This document shows, one piece after another, positions 10,665-23,800 of a stretch of 64,000 nucleotides of DNA (the first letter of the stretch is position 1; every line of letters starts with the position of its first letter). A model generated the notes under the pieces. That model saw only the letters and a program-made list of their open reading frames with translations. It was not told the origin of the DNA and did no database searches. The position numbers and the translations under genes were made by a program. Origin of the DNA: Cadophora sp. MPI-SDFR-AT-0126 (taxonomy: Eukaryota; Ascomycota; Leotiomycetes; Helotiales; Ploettnerulaceae); contig JAGMVK010000024.1 of the NCBI GenBank assembly GCA_020747065.1, forward strand, positions 1-64,000. Direction: 5' to 3'.

Positions 10665-13062
10665 ATATAAGTAGTAATAGTTATATAAAAGGATATATAA
10701 AGAGGAGCCGTTAAGAGGGCAGTTCATAAACAGGGCGGGGAGGTTGAAAAGGGAAGTTATAGCTATATATCAGTGCTACGTAGAGTAGTTCTAAGAGTTA
10801 TTATGGATTTTAATACATTTATGCGGCGGTTAGTTAACTAAAGCGCCGGAGTTATTAAGAATATAGTGGAAAAACATAGCGTACAGAGGAGTATAAAACA
10901 TTTTTATTAAGGAGGGTTTAGTTACGTTTATAACTATATATTATAAGGGGTATTAAAGTAGTGGAAATATTAAAATTATATACCGGTATTTACTAAGAGA
11001 GGTTAAGGAGTTGTTAGTATATTATTTATAGTTAGTTTTACTATTTTAAGAGAAGTTATAGTTCTAAATAACTAAAAAGCCGAGTTTAAGTCTATTTTTA
11101 TAAAGGGATAGCTAAAAGAAGGAGTATTAATAATAAACGAGACCTAAGCAGAGGCAGCTTAAGGCAGTAGAGAAGAGTAATATCCCTGAAGAGAGGAGAG
11201 TAAAATTAGAAGGAGATAGAAATAAAAATAAATAACAAATAAAGTTATTATCCTAGCGTTAAGTACGTGTATAAATATCGAAACGAACTCGAAAGATTTT
11301 AAAAGAAGTAGCTATAAAGTAAATAAGTATAAATAAGTTAAATATTAGTAGTTACTACTAAATTACTATTACGATATCCTAGTAGTATTATTAAGAGGAC
11401 TAATTTAAAGAAGAGAAAATAAAGTTAAAAGAGATTAAGAGTTAGGACAAGGATAATATTAATAAAGACGATTCATAGGATTTATAAGCTAGCTATAGGA
11501 CTTATATTATAAATATAATTTACACTAGAGAGTTAATAAAAGGTAATAATTCCATTATTAACTACTATAAAAAGTTCTAACGAGTTAGTTATATATAGTA
11601 TTGTTTTTTAAGGTTTCCGTTAGTATATTAAGGTATCGAAATAAGTAGAAGAGCTAAGAGAAAGCGTTAGGTGTATAAAGAAGAGATATAGAATATATAA
11701 ATAGCCTAGTAGAAGCGATTATAAGGTATTAATATTTATACAGAATTAGAGAAGATATTGGGGAGTAAGGTATAGTTCTATAAATTATAAGAGTTAGTGT
11801 TAGAAGCTATTATAAAGCACTAGAGCCTTATTTTAAGTGTAATAACGACGGGGGTTAGGAAGACGTTATTATTTTAATTATTAACTAAGAGTACGTATTT
11901 CGATACTACTATTATTATTAACCTATTAGTTTCATTATAAAAGTATATAATAGAGTAATATTAGTAATTAGACATTTTATATATGAAATAAAAAGCTAAG
12001 TAATACTATTCCCTTAGTTAGATTGTTATCATCACGCTTGAGTCAACGGTTAGCAAGATATTTAGGACGTTTTTAAACCGGTTGCAAGGGTTATATCAGT
12101 TAGACCGGTTTATATTTAATAAGTACTACACAGTTTTAGACAATACCCTCGAATTCCGTCCAAAGATAAGGCGATTAAGTAAGTTAGTAAAAAAGGGAGT
12201 GTAAATAGTTTATTTAACAGCGATATTACTACTATATACCGAGTTAGAATTTATGAATATTATAAAGGTCCGAGCCGAAGATATTTATATATTCCGAGTA
12301 CTTACTAACTGTTCTAATATTATATATTTTATAATTAAGTACAAAGTAGATAAGTTTAAGAGAGAGGATATTATAGCTATTTATAAATTAATGAAAGAGA
12401 AGTTGGAAAAATACGCCGTATTAGTTAAAATCATTATATATAGTAGTAGTATTATTACTACCTAAGAAGTGAGTAGTACATTAGATTACTACGTATATTA
12501 CTAAAATATAAGTAATATAGCTATTAAAGATAAAATTTAAAAGGCGTAAGAGAGTTCAGATAGACGCGTTATTATTACTACTAATGCATTTGGATTAGAT
12601 ATTAATCGGCTAGATATTTATGTCGTAGTTTATATTAAGTCTATTTACTTAATGTGGAATTATAGTTAAGAGAGTAGTTAAGTTAGATAGGATAGAAATA
12701 AAAGTAAAGCAATTATTTTAATATCTATTAGAAAATAAGAGGTATTATAGAAAATATATAAGTAAGTATAGCGGCGGCTAATCTAGTTTTATATTTCTAT
12801 AATAACTAAAGAGAAGCAGCGGATTAAGTAATAGAAGGTTAAGCGATTTGTAAATAGTGTAGTGTATTAGCGGGTTTATTCAAACTAAAAGATAGATAAG
12901 AGAATGGATCGAGTGAGGTGTAAGGACGCGAAGAAGTGTTACAATATATATTAAGTAAGTAATACTATAATAAATGAATTAAAAGCGTAGCGGCAAGTAT
13001 ATATCCACTAAGAGTAAAAGAAGTAAGACTGATTAATAAATAGTGCTATTAATATACCTACT

Positions 13063-13277
13063 TGTCGGTTCAATACCGAATATAAGCCAAGAATCAAACG
13101 TAAATATCATGTATATGCATATCAAGCTTGATGGTGTGGAAAATCTGTGTATTTCTAAGAGGGGGTAGGAGATGCCAGACTATATACTGCCTCCGAAACG
13201 CCACCGAATCGCCTCCGCAAGTGGTCCTACCCCCTATTCTAGCTGAGACATGTCCTGTATAGGCCTGTGGACCAACA
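13063..13277 (-). mobile_element. Solo copia LTR (minus orientation)
   Basis: A 215-bp sequence whose reverse complement matches the two 217-bp LTRs of the copia element at 19642-27315. It keeps TGTTGG..CCGACA ends. Flanks read AGTAG on both sides if one extra T is allowed at the 5' end, so it is a likely solo LTR left by recombination. It is clearly less RIP-mutated than the LTRs of the full element, so it is either younger or escaped. Confidence 0.88.
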
Positions 13278-13282
13278 ACTAC

Positions 13283-13754
13283 TTTAAATACTGGCAAATG
13301 AACGAATGGATCCATGACTTAACTCTTTCTTTGAATTATTTAAATAATATCTCCCCCTTCTCTTACTCTCTTTACGCGTCTTGCTGCCCTCACGCGTTCG
13401 GCACCCATAATCTGAACCTATGCGTGGTATAGCTGGCTGTAATCTCCGCTTTTATACTTTTATACTTTTATACTCACTTTATACTTAGGAACCGCATTTT
13501 AGCTGATTTGGCCTGTGCATCTGCTTCCCCTATCAAAAATCGACGACGACCACTGTCTCCTCGCAAAACTCACTTGATAATAGGGTTCTAGTGGAAGTTT
13601 CGACGGGGCTGGTGTCGCATATACTGGGGCCAACTCATACTCGAATTTGAGCCTCATCCGAGCTTATTTAGACGTAACCCTAACAAATGAATCTAATCAA
13701 ATGAATCTTATGGCCTCGGCAAATCCACGCTAGTGGGTTGTATAGGGAATCAAA
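13283..13754. repeat. Right arm of the ~470-bp terminal inverted repeat (little mutated)
   Basis: Reverse-complement partner of 7849-8320. This arm keeps normal base composition (for example CCACGCTAGTGGGTTG at its outer end), so it approximates the unmutated sequence. It contains a short tandem repeat, TTTTATAC x3, at about 13450-13470. Together the arms bracket 5.9 kb holding the second helicase relic. Confidence 0.8.
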
Positions 13755-13919
13755 TGAATCTTATATTAGATTCATTCAACAATAATAGATAGACTACACT
13801 TTAATTTCACTATGCAAAAAAACCCCGATGACGTGTACTTTCCTTTCCGAACTGTTGCTAGTAGAACTGGACTATATTACATATAATAAAAATTCTCTCT
13901 CAATACAGTTACACCCACG

Positions 13920-16900
13920 GGTTTTCAAGCAAGAGGTCAAGCTCACTTCGCCCCTGATTTATATATGTACTTTCCTTAAGTAAAGCTAATAGGGTATGCT
14001 TATAAGCAGGTGATTGCAAAAGATTTATAAGAGCTTTCTCCTTTATAAGTGCATCTGGTGTAGAAGTACTCCCCCTTGAGGGTGTTATATATACTGGAGA
14101 GGATATTAGTAGAGGCGTAGCTGGTATAGTTTTAGGAGACCTTTCCTGTGCCAGTTAGTTATTTTAATAATTTTTAAGTAAATTCCTGTGCTTTAGTTTA
14201 TCCGCTTTCCCTATCTTTTACTAGTTACTATCCGATGGATTTTAAGCTTTTAGTAGAGCGGGTTTATGGCTTGATCCCGTTATAAGCGCTTCACTAACCC
14301 TTAGACGCTTATTTGAGCCAGTATCAAAGGAGCTGTGTTATCGCTTTCCCATCTGTCCAGACTTTTACTGATTACTATATAGTGGCACCTATACTGATGC
14401 TAGGGGTTATACACAAGTCTGCTTTCGTTACTAGACTGCCACTTTAGCCGATCCTACGCGGGATTAATCAGGTCCAGCCTAGCTTACCCAGAGCTTTACC
14501 TCCAGCTGATCGATCTGCAGCCACTTATGCCAGAGCGCAGATATAATCTCATACTGCTAGATAAGCTCTGGCTATAAGCGTATAGGAAATGCTTTATTAA
14601 TAGCATATAATATAGCAAGCGTCTGTAGGGTATAGCCACTCTATCTTACGATTCCAATCCATAGCTAGTAAGCTGTGGACGCCGTAGAGGAGTAGATATT
14701 AAATAGTTTTTCAAGACCGGAAAAATAGCGCTTAGCAATAGTAATAACAGCCTGCCTATATGCGGCTACACCAAGAAAAGCCCCCAAGACCTTTTAAGTC
14801 TGCTGTTTAATTATAGGGCTTATTTAGTCAGATATCCATAGTTTCCCTTATAGCATAGAAAAGACCAGCGAACTCTCTATATATCTGGGATCACTCGCTA
14901 AAAAGAAAAAGACCCTAGCCTAGGCCTAATAAGCCAGCGATCTTATAAAGGGTCAAATATATACCAGATACTGAAATAGCATATAGCTCACGAGCCAAGG
15001 TAAGATACAAATAATATAGAAGGCATAATTCGTCCGACTCCAAGCCTTGTAATACTCTGTAATAATAGCGAGCCTTCCATTATATACAAAGATATTCCGC
15101 ATTACTTAACGTGTGTTTCAATACTTAATAGATACGATTTTAGTCATCTATCCAGGCATCCCTCCTACAAAATGCACACATACTTATAAGAGGCGGCTAA
15201 ATTTTGTAACTAGCTAGAGGTAATTCTCCGAGCGTAATAGAGATTACTTCTCTCTAACCCGGAGTCCATCTTTTAACATCCACGCCTACTCGCTTAGCCG
15301 GAGATAGCTATTACCAAGCTAGTTTAATAGTTCTGTTAAGAAGGATCAATTAGGCTAGTTATTAACCAGGTTATCCTTAACATAATCCAGAGTAACAACC
15401 GGCTTCCAATCAAACATAAGCTATTAGAGCATAACCTGGCAATCTTAAATCGTGGCCCAGACTATAGCACGGAATTAGGAGATACTAATCTAATAGTGGG
15501 TACTACGTAAACGCAGGGTTAAGACTTAACTATCCGTAGACTAACTGATATTCGCTCGAGCACCTTCCTTCTTAATAATACTACAACCTTACCAGAGCAG
15601 CTCCAGCAACCGTGACATTAAATGACTACTTCCTTGATAGAGATACTTTCTCCGGATAAGCTAGAGCCGATTAAGCTAATCAGGGCAGATAAAGCAACTC
15701 GGCTAGCTAAGCGTTTAATAAGCATATTAAGGGAGCGCATATTCAAGCATAAGAAGACAACTAATATAGACAAGGCCAGCAAGAATTATTATATAAAGGT
15801 ACGATATGCGAAAGGCAAGACTCTATACCTAAATCCCAAGAATACTAGAGAAGTAAATAAGTAGTAAGTAAGAAGTAGTCCCAATTAGTGAGATATTAGT
15901 CCAGAAGGCATAGCTCAGCTAGAAGAGTCGCTTAGCTATAATATCCTACTTAGCAGGTCCAGTAGCTAAGTCAGCTAAACTCGAGTTCGACTCTTTATTA
16001 CTACCCTTTATAGATTCTGTATCGCTCTCCGATTAGTCTTCCTATTCGTTATTTAACTCATCTTTCCATTCGTCCTCTGAGTTAGCTTCCTATTCCTCCC
16101 CCTATTCCTCTTCCCTATCCCCCTCCCAATACTCTTCTCCATATTCAACAAGAAGCTTCCAGACTTATCTAATAAGGGTTTCCTAAGCAGGGGAAAACCG
16201 AATGCCATAAACCTGGTCCTAAATAGCTAGCCTAATCCGCCAGGTACAAAAGACAAAGTATAGGAACTACCGCCAGTACTTTTAGTATTAGTGAAATATT
16301 ATGGGCCGTATAAGTAGCTTAAAAGGCTTAGGGTAGAACCCAGTTAAAGTAAATGTCTTAAGCTAGTAGCGTAAGAGCTCGGGGGTCGTCTAAAGCGTAC
16401 TATAGCAACGCTAAATAACTCGATCAAACGCACCCAGTAAGTAATAAAGCTTTAGCTCATCGCTCCTTAGACTTATAAGACTAAAGTTCTTCCAGGCTCC
16501 AAGGATATAATCGCTTAAATAGTCTTAGGCAGGTAAACAGGCTATTGCTATAAGGATTTAGAGCGGTTAATCAATAAATTACGTAGGCTATGCAGTATAA
16601 TCTAACCAGGCAATTATACTACTACTTCCTTCTGGCTCCTCACCGACTACAGAATCATATGCGATTTAAATAAGGTCTGTTTATTCTTACTAATAAAGGG
16701 ACTGCAGAATAGAGAGCTGATCAGTCTAGTCTGCATCAGTGTTTCTTAAACGCCTCCCCCCCTTATTACACCTCCCTTTCTCAAGTAATCGCTGATATAC
16801 TCCCTCCTCCTCTCCCTCTTAGCTTCGCATAGTCCAGTACTAGGCACGTATAGTTAAGTACTAGCTCTGGAGATAGACGTAATATATATAAGACTAATAA

Positions 16901-17190
16901 TTAACTCAATATATTCCGTGCTCTTAGTTCAAGTAGCTCTGTATTATCCCGCGGCTCCTAGTTAAGAAGCGACAGCTATCTATATAACTACAGGCGAACC
17001 CGCTATACGTAGGGAAGTAAGGCAATAGAGATAAATTATCTTGTGGGAGTAGTAAAGCTGTATAGGTATCCTTAGAAATAAGATCGTCGATATTAGCCTT
17101 ATAGATACTAGTAATCTGCTGTTGTAGTTTAACCGGGAGCCCAGAGTGTATATCCCCTAAGTATCGCCGTAGGGTTACTATAAACACGAT
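13920..17190 (-). pseudogene. RIP-degraded OrsD/DUF3505-type gene without recognisable helicase part
   Basis: Minus-strand relic. The 5' end (16924-17187) is open for 87 codons and has the N-terminal OrsD pattern: a proline/leucine-rich lead, YSGFACSYIDSC, then LTRSRGIIQSYL. The middle (about 15000-15420) matches the region that precedes the helicase in OrsD-RecQ proteins (GGMPG..MTKIVSIKY, then IFVYNGRLAIITEYYKAWSR, then LVYI-x-PF), with stops in between. The 3' part (about 13920-14160) is an open frame ending ELDLLLENPWV. I see no RecQ motifs, so it may be a helicase-less relative. A small open frame at 15622-15864 on the other strand is a by-product. Confidence 0.7.
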
Positions 17191-17621
17191 CGAGCTGCAG
17201 GGTTTACAGTATAGTATATAATAGCCAATATATATATATTTTATAACTGGGTAATATGGAAAAAGTTACATCAATGATAAAGAAGATATTACGCATATAA
17301 GGTTTAAACTATCTAGCTACTATATGATATTCTAGAAAGATAGAGTAGAGCTAAAGTTAAGCTTAAGGAAACGTATATCTCATAGAACGCGCGTATGTAA
17401 CAAGTCCATACCGCGTTCCCCGTATAACTATTCATATTCTGCTTTTAAAATTAAGGAAATAGTGCACGGAGTATAGAGTGATTTTATTAGTATTAGAGTA
17501 TTCCCTTGATTACGATGTAAATAAGGCAGGAGCGCACGGGGTTGAGAGTGATCTGACTATAAGGGCATGAACCTGAGAGTGGTCCGTGGTAAACGCCTTT
17601 AACGGTAAAGTTCATGACACT
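17191..17621. other. Spacer between OrsD relic and truncated helicase copy B
   Basis: Mixed composition with no protein-like frame. The junction at about 17622 is where similarity to helicase copy A (from about 5975) starts abruptly, so copy B is truncated at its 5' end here. Confidence 0.55.
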
Positions 17622-19171
17622 CTCTCTGGAGGATAATATTAAAGATAAGCTAGATCTTATTACCTTAGCTAAATAAAGTAATTACAGCTATTATACTTTT
17701 AATTATATATATACTAGTACTACTACGCTTACTATGAGTGCTTTACTATATTGGAATTACTAAGTATCTGAGAGCTAGTATATATTATTCCAGTTTAATT
17801 ATATTCTCTAGGGGAAGAGACTATAAGGCGCTTAAGAGACGCTATTACTGCGAATACTTAATACTTCTAAGCGTAGTTAGCTTTGCTAAAGGGGGGCTTA
17901 TTCTAAGGCTAACTTACTAGTAGTGGCACAGAAGTTATATAATAAACCGGATTTGTAATTCCGGATTCTTAGTTAGCGAAATAGTGTTCTAGCTATTATA
18001 GGACCTTATTTAGTTAAGTAAGTAGTTCTAGTAATAAGAACCGGCTCTAGTAAGATAATAGTTATTATAATTGGTACTAGTATTACAGATACTAGGACTA
18101 CTATCCTAGTTCTGTTAATAGTTACTTTACAGAGTGATATACTAAGACGCTTTTATAAAGTAAGTATCTGGCTATTAATCTAGATAATAGATTATAAGTA
18201 GTCAGCTTCACTAATTATTATGTTAGCCGAAGTAGCGTGTACTTAAGGCTTCCTTGAATACTATTATATCTAGGTTAGTAAGTAAAAACTCGACTATATT
18301 ATTATTAATAAGAGTTATCTTACTATTATAGTTAGTGATTACCGGCTATATATAGCCTAACTAAGCTAGTATATCTAGTAGGTTAGGACGTAAATCGTCT
18401 GGCTGATAGTAACCTTACCTCCTGTGATATAAGAAGAGTTTATCAAGTATAATAAGCTGGTAAAACCTAGAGTTATCCGGGAATCAATTAACCGATTAAA
18501 TATTAAGTATATAGTTAGCTTTAAGACCGAACTAGGTGCCTTAGTTGAGAGAGCTACTGACCTAGTACAGGTATACTAGCCTAAGTAGAAGATCTTTAAC
18601 TACTCCCGCAATAAGATTATTATCTATTACCGGACTCGGGAGGAAGTAGTATAGCTTACTAATATTCTTAAGTATCCCTTATATATATTAAGATCCGGAA
18701 CTAAAGAGAAGAAAGCTATAATTATCTCTAAGTAGCTTAGTAATAGAGATTAGCTAATAATTATAGCTATATCTACTCTTAAAATTAGATTTAATTATCT
18801 ATTTATCTACTAGGTAATCTATATTAATAAGCCTAATAAGCTAACTGATTTCTCTTAGGAGTCTAAGAAAGCTAAGCGGAATAGAAGTAAAGCTTCTTCT
18901 ATTATTCTCCTATATACTAGGTAGAAGCCTTAAGTTAATAAATACCTATCTGCGGATTAAGAAGCTATATAGCTCTATCTTATATAGTAATACTATTCCT
19001 ATAGTATTCTAAGCCAATTCTTAGATACTTAATTCAATTAGTAGTAGTATATATTAGATAAAGAGAGGTATTAGGTTTACTACGAGCCTTATATAGAAGC
19101 GCGACTAGCTGATATTATATTTGCCTTACTATAAAGAGTAGAGATGGAATTCACCGGGCCAGAAGAGGTCT
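17622..19171 (+). pseudogene. Helicase copy B, 5' segment (truncated, RIP-degraded)
   Basis: A near-parallel copy of 5975-7520 of helicase copy A (for example ACTACTACGCTTACTATRAGTGCTTTACTA in both), covering the region before the helicase and the RecQ core. In-frame stops occur at similar but not identical sites. It stops at 19171, where a pogo transposon has inserted at TA, and continues at 28692. It lacks the OrsD-like N-terminal part present in copy A. Confidence 0.85.
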
Positions 19172-19329
19172 TAACATCTCACCCCTGGTTTCCGCCTACC
19201 CCTACATTCCGCCTACCTCGCTTAATCTCACCGCTTTTTATACTACCTAACTTTAATAATTATTTAATATTTTATTCTCTAATTAATTTTCTTGAAATTT
19301 AGAATATAAATTAATTTTATTATAAAGCC

Positions 19330-19641
19330 TTAATATACTAAACGTAACGTTATATATACTACTAAGGAGATTGTAAATAGTAAGTCCTTACGGAAGGTAT
19401 ATCTGGAGTAAAGTATTCCAAGGTCTACTCTTTGTAATCGGAATATAATAACATAACTACATAAGGAGACCACTAAATACATACAAAGACTTCCTACTAT
19501 AATTAAAGATTAATTAACTAATTAGATTTTAATTTAAGAGTCTCTTAGCTATAGAGTTACTTATATATAGATATAGGTTTTTAGAGAAAAGCTCCTAGCT
19601 TTTTAAGAAGATTATTACTTACTTAGAAAATACTAGATAGT
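19330..19641 (+). pseudogene. pogo transposase, N-terminal (CENP-B-type HTH) fragment
   Basis: The frame up to the copia insertion reads LTN-stop-ILI-stop-ESLSYRVTYI, then VFREKLLAF. This is a degraded form of the helix-turn-helix segment of Tc5/CENP-B-type DNA-binding domains in pogo transposases. Stops are TAA/TAG at CAG/CAA/TGG positions. It continues at 27316 beyond the copia element. Confidence 0.72.
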
Positions 19642-19858
19642 TGTTGGTCCGCAGGCCTATCCAAAGCATGTCTTAGCTAGAATAGGGGGTAGGATTACTT
19701 ACGGGGGTGATTCAGTGGCGTTTCGGGAGGCAGTATATAGTCTAGTACCTCCCACCCCCTCTTAGAAGAAACACAGATTTTCCATACTATTAAGCTTAAT
19801 ATATATATACATGATATTTACGTTTAATTCTTAGCTTATATTCGGTATTAAACCGACA
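19642..19858 (+). repeat. 5' LTR of the copia element
   Basis: 217 bp, TGTTGGTCCGC..AAACCGACA. It differs from the 3' LTR at 18 positions by my count, all transitions and no indels, which fits RIP rather than age-related drift. Confidence 0.93.
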
Positions 19859-20879
19859 CTGATCAGTAGTTAATACGAACTACAGATAGATAAGTCACAG
19901 CAAGATAAGCAGCGACTTAACGTTAAGTACTTAGCTATACTTTTCGAGCTATCTTTGAACCTGAATTAACGATTAACGATTCAGTAGAAGAGAACCAGCA
20001 TTACGTTTAGACTGCAAATCTTGTACAGCAGTACGTATAATAATAGCAACGATTCCTCTTTAATAATCGTTAAGTTAATTACTTAACTTCAGCTAAGGAG
20101 ATTCTAAGTAAAAATCAAGTATTAGTTCCGGGACACTACTGAATTAAGTACGAATTATAGCCGAAGAAACACCAGTTACTTCGGATCAGGGTAAGAGAGA
20201 GGAAGAGACAGCTACAAGAGCAGAGGCGGAAGCGGTAGCGATATAGTCAGGACCGCGACTAGTAGAAACGCCACTAGATAATACTACAAAGCTCTCGCAG
20301 GAGTTTTAAAAGAACTTCTGCGATAGCTATTCTAAGGGCGAATTCCTATTCCTAGACTTTTAGGAATATTTCGGAAATTAGTCTCTAGGCCACTTCACTC
20401 GTATTAAGAAGGTAGAACAAATACACCTACATAACACGTTACAAGTAAACAGCGTATTCGTACGGAAGGATAAGACACTAATTACAGTTACACTCGCTTA
20501 GACAGCTCGAGCTAAAACTAACTTTTAGCCGGAAGAATAGCTAGAGTTACAGATTCAGAACACTCCTAATATAGTACCGGACTATATTCAGAACCCTCGC
20601 TAAGCGATAGCTTCAACTACCTAAACACTTCATTAAGGAATACTACCACTATCTTAACGCAACAGGCCAACTATAGTAATTAATTCTACTAAATCAACTC
20701 CTTCAGATAAGGAAGAGGGATTACACTAATATATTCCGTTAAGGAGTAATTTCCTAAGAGCCAAGGTATCTCAGATCTCAGACCATCTTATAACCCCTAC
20801 CTATATAAGGACTATTATTCCAGATAACAATCTATACACCGCGACACCACTAGTTCGTATAAAGAGAGAGTTCTTATTT

Positions 20880-23800
20880 ACTCCTAGGAGAGAATCCCTA
20901 AATACGGCGCTAAGGTGGAGACTAAACGAGAATCTATTACTAAACCCCGTACTAATTCCAGAAGTGCACTTATAAGATGGATCTTTACCCCTATTTATAG
21001 TACCGAGAATAATCAGACTATATACAGAATAAATATAGCTACCTTAGTATATTATAGAAACACTAACGTAGGATTAATCGAAATCGCTAGTAAACCTTAG
21101 TAAGATATATACTAAAGAGCTTTAGTATAATAAGTCCAAAGACTACTTAGATAAGAAACTACATATCTTTACTGACTTCTGCTAGAAAGCAGGTATTAAT
21201 TATGATATTTAGCACCGGGTATTTCCGATAATACTCCGGGACAGAGTATCTACGTACTATTACCGGTACCTTCAGAATAAAGGGTATAACTTTAACGAAC
21301 TTATTAAAGTAACACGTACTAATTTTAAGACAGAAGAGAGAGTTAACTAATTCCTTAGCTAATAGTTTAGCTTAACCTTCTTATTATTTCAAGCTAAACC
21401 TTACTAGAAGGGCAAGCTAATTCTAGTCCAGTTAAAGAACTTTACTAAAGAGCTACAGAGTATCTAACTTAGTCTTAAAGATAATAATATACGGAACAAT
21501 AAAACTTTACACGATAAACTCGTATAGGGAGTTTTAGGTAACCTACTCTTTAAGATAGTACTATTTTAAGTACTACTAACTTTCCCTATATTAATAGATA
21601 GTCTTCACATAGCTCTAAGCGTAGAAACAGCTCATGAGCTGGGATCACGAGTCAGTAAATATACTAATTCAGAGCCGAGTTAACACCGTACCTACGTTAC
21701 GGATAAGATAGCTTACTACTCGGACTGAAGGATAAAGTTTTCCGTAGTTAATAAACGCGGAACTATATTCAAGCCTAAGCCAGGTTATATAGGGTATATT
21801 ATCTGTAAGAAGATGGACTACTATAGTAGCCGCTATTCTAACGAGGAGTAGGTAGCCTCTAAAGCGCGATACTTTATTATATGAAAAGCTAAAGGTATGA
21901 AACTTACAGAAGTATTATTTCAAGCTTACTTAGTATATATAAAGGGAGTCGAATCGAGTTCAGGGGACATTTAGGGTCAGTTAGGAAGAGATAACCTAGA
22001 TAACCCTAATAACTAAGATACTTCTTCCGGGATTAATAAAACCTCTATAGATTCAGATAGCGGATATAGCAATAGATTAGCTAACTTCATAACTATATTC
22101 AGTGCTAGTAAGGCAATATATAATACACGGGAAGTAATAGAATAACTTAAAGAGAAGAAGACTACTCATATCTTAGAAAGCTGGATTCAGAAACCTTCAG
22201 AAAATAAGGCCTATATAACTTAATAGACGGACTATTTCTTCTAAGGTCTTCTCATTAATATAAGCGCTTCTAATAAAAACGTTAGAGGTCTTAATTAATT
22301 ACGTGCGTTGTAATGGATTCAAAATATTAAATACAATACCAGCGAGTCAAGTAAGAGTCGAATTAAATTCGAAGCAGGTTCATAACCTTCCCTTAGAATC
22401 ACTATAGTGAATACTCTAGTTAGAATTTTAGATTTCTATATTATAGATACAGATATACTATTCCTACTATACTTGCAATAAATAGATAAGATAGGGGCAT
22501 ACTATAATAATATACAGAATATATTAGTTCAAGGTAATAAGAAGTACTTAATTATACGGAAGGATAATCATCTATAGCTACTCTTAGACTAAAATCATTA
22601 ACTTATCGATTCTTCAAACAGTACCATTAACAAGTACTACCTAACAGAGACAGAGATTCGCCGGCTACATAGGAGATTCAGCTATTTATCGATATAATAG
22701 TTATAATACCTATTAGATTAAGCAGGCTATAATTCTAATTCCGAGATTATATTATAAGTTAAAGAGATATGTAAGTATTACCAGAAACACGTAGACGCTC
22801 CACATCGCTTTCGCTTTAAATTATAAGATAATATCGACTTTAATTATATAGTCTATATTAATATAGCATAATTTAGGAACCGATATACACTTTATATAGT
22901 TAACAAGGCCATAGGGTTCGGAGCTGCGAAACTACTCTAAAGGCGCCCCAGATTAGCTATAGCTCAAGCTACCTTTAATACTTTCAAGTTAGTATAGATA
23001 GATATATATATTAAGCCCCTAGACTTCGTTATCTATAACTATAGAACTAACTTCAACTCTAAGGAGTTTCAGGGAGCACTTAAAGCAGTAGGAAGTATAC
23101 TAAAGCTTATACCTATAGAGATATACCACTCAGTTAGTAAAGTAGAACAGTATTATCGTCTACTTAAGTGTACCTATGAAATTGTCATAGTAGAGTATCC
23201 CAATCTAAGCAATAAGGATTAATTATAAATAGCTGTTAAAGCTATCAACGATATAGCTAGACTAAATGGCTTGATTCCTATACTACTTATTTTTAGAGCT
23301 TACCTTAGAATAATAGAAATAGATCCTCTAAACCCGTTTATTCAGTAACGTACGGAAACTATTAAAAAGGCTATAAAAGAAGTACGTAAGGTGTATACTA
23401 AACACTAAGCTAACAATGCGCTGGTAACCCGTAATAGCCCCGGTATAACATATATTTATAATCTCCGGCTTTAAGATTAAGTTTTAGTATAGTAAGAAAA
23501 GAAAGGCTAGAGAGGACTATATATTTTCTTAGGAATAGAAGGCAAGGTATATAGGATTAATATAGATAATAGTAGAGTACGTATATTCTGATTAATATCT
23601 ATACGCTTATTTAAAACAGATATATCTAGCGTTGAATAAAAGAAAGAAAAAGTGCTAGATATAACCTATAAGCTTAGCTCACTAGTCCGAAAAGCCTATA
23701 AAATAGTACTGAAACTCCCCCGAATTATAGTTGAGGTCCCATTTATAAAACTAATCCCGGGACTACTAATAATTAATAACGACTACGATACTAACGTGTT

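Larger units (their letters stand above)
8340..12990 (+). pseudogene. RIP-degraded RecQ (telomere-linked-helicase-like) gene, second family, interrupted by LTRs
   Basis: A second, different RecQ-type helicase relic. The 5' part (about 9180-9970) has an acidic stretch (EEEEEEESNEE at about 9390) and the conserved region ahead of the helicase. The frame is cut at 9971 by the LTR pair and resumes near 10680 (EEPLRGQFINRAGRLKRE). The helicase lies at about 11830-12710: a motif I relic at 11845, 'RFIFNKYYTVLDN' (a DECHTVLD-type motif II relic), 'VYLTAILLLYTELEF' (motif III), and motif V at 12570-12620. Only 12253-12465 stays open for 70 codons. Related proteins are annotated as telomere-linked helicases. 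The whole relic lies between the two arms of an inverted repeat (7849-8320 and 13283-13754). Confidence 0.8.

Noticed and set aside
12253..12465. 70-codon frame as a gene
   Set aside because: Part of the RecQ helicase relic between motifs III and IV/V.
16924..17187. 87-codon frame as an independent small gene
   Set aside because: It is the N-terminal piece of the degraded OrsD-type gene on the same strand.
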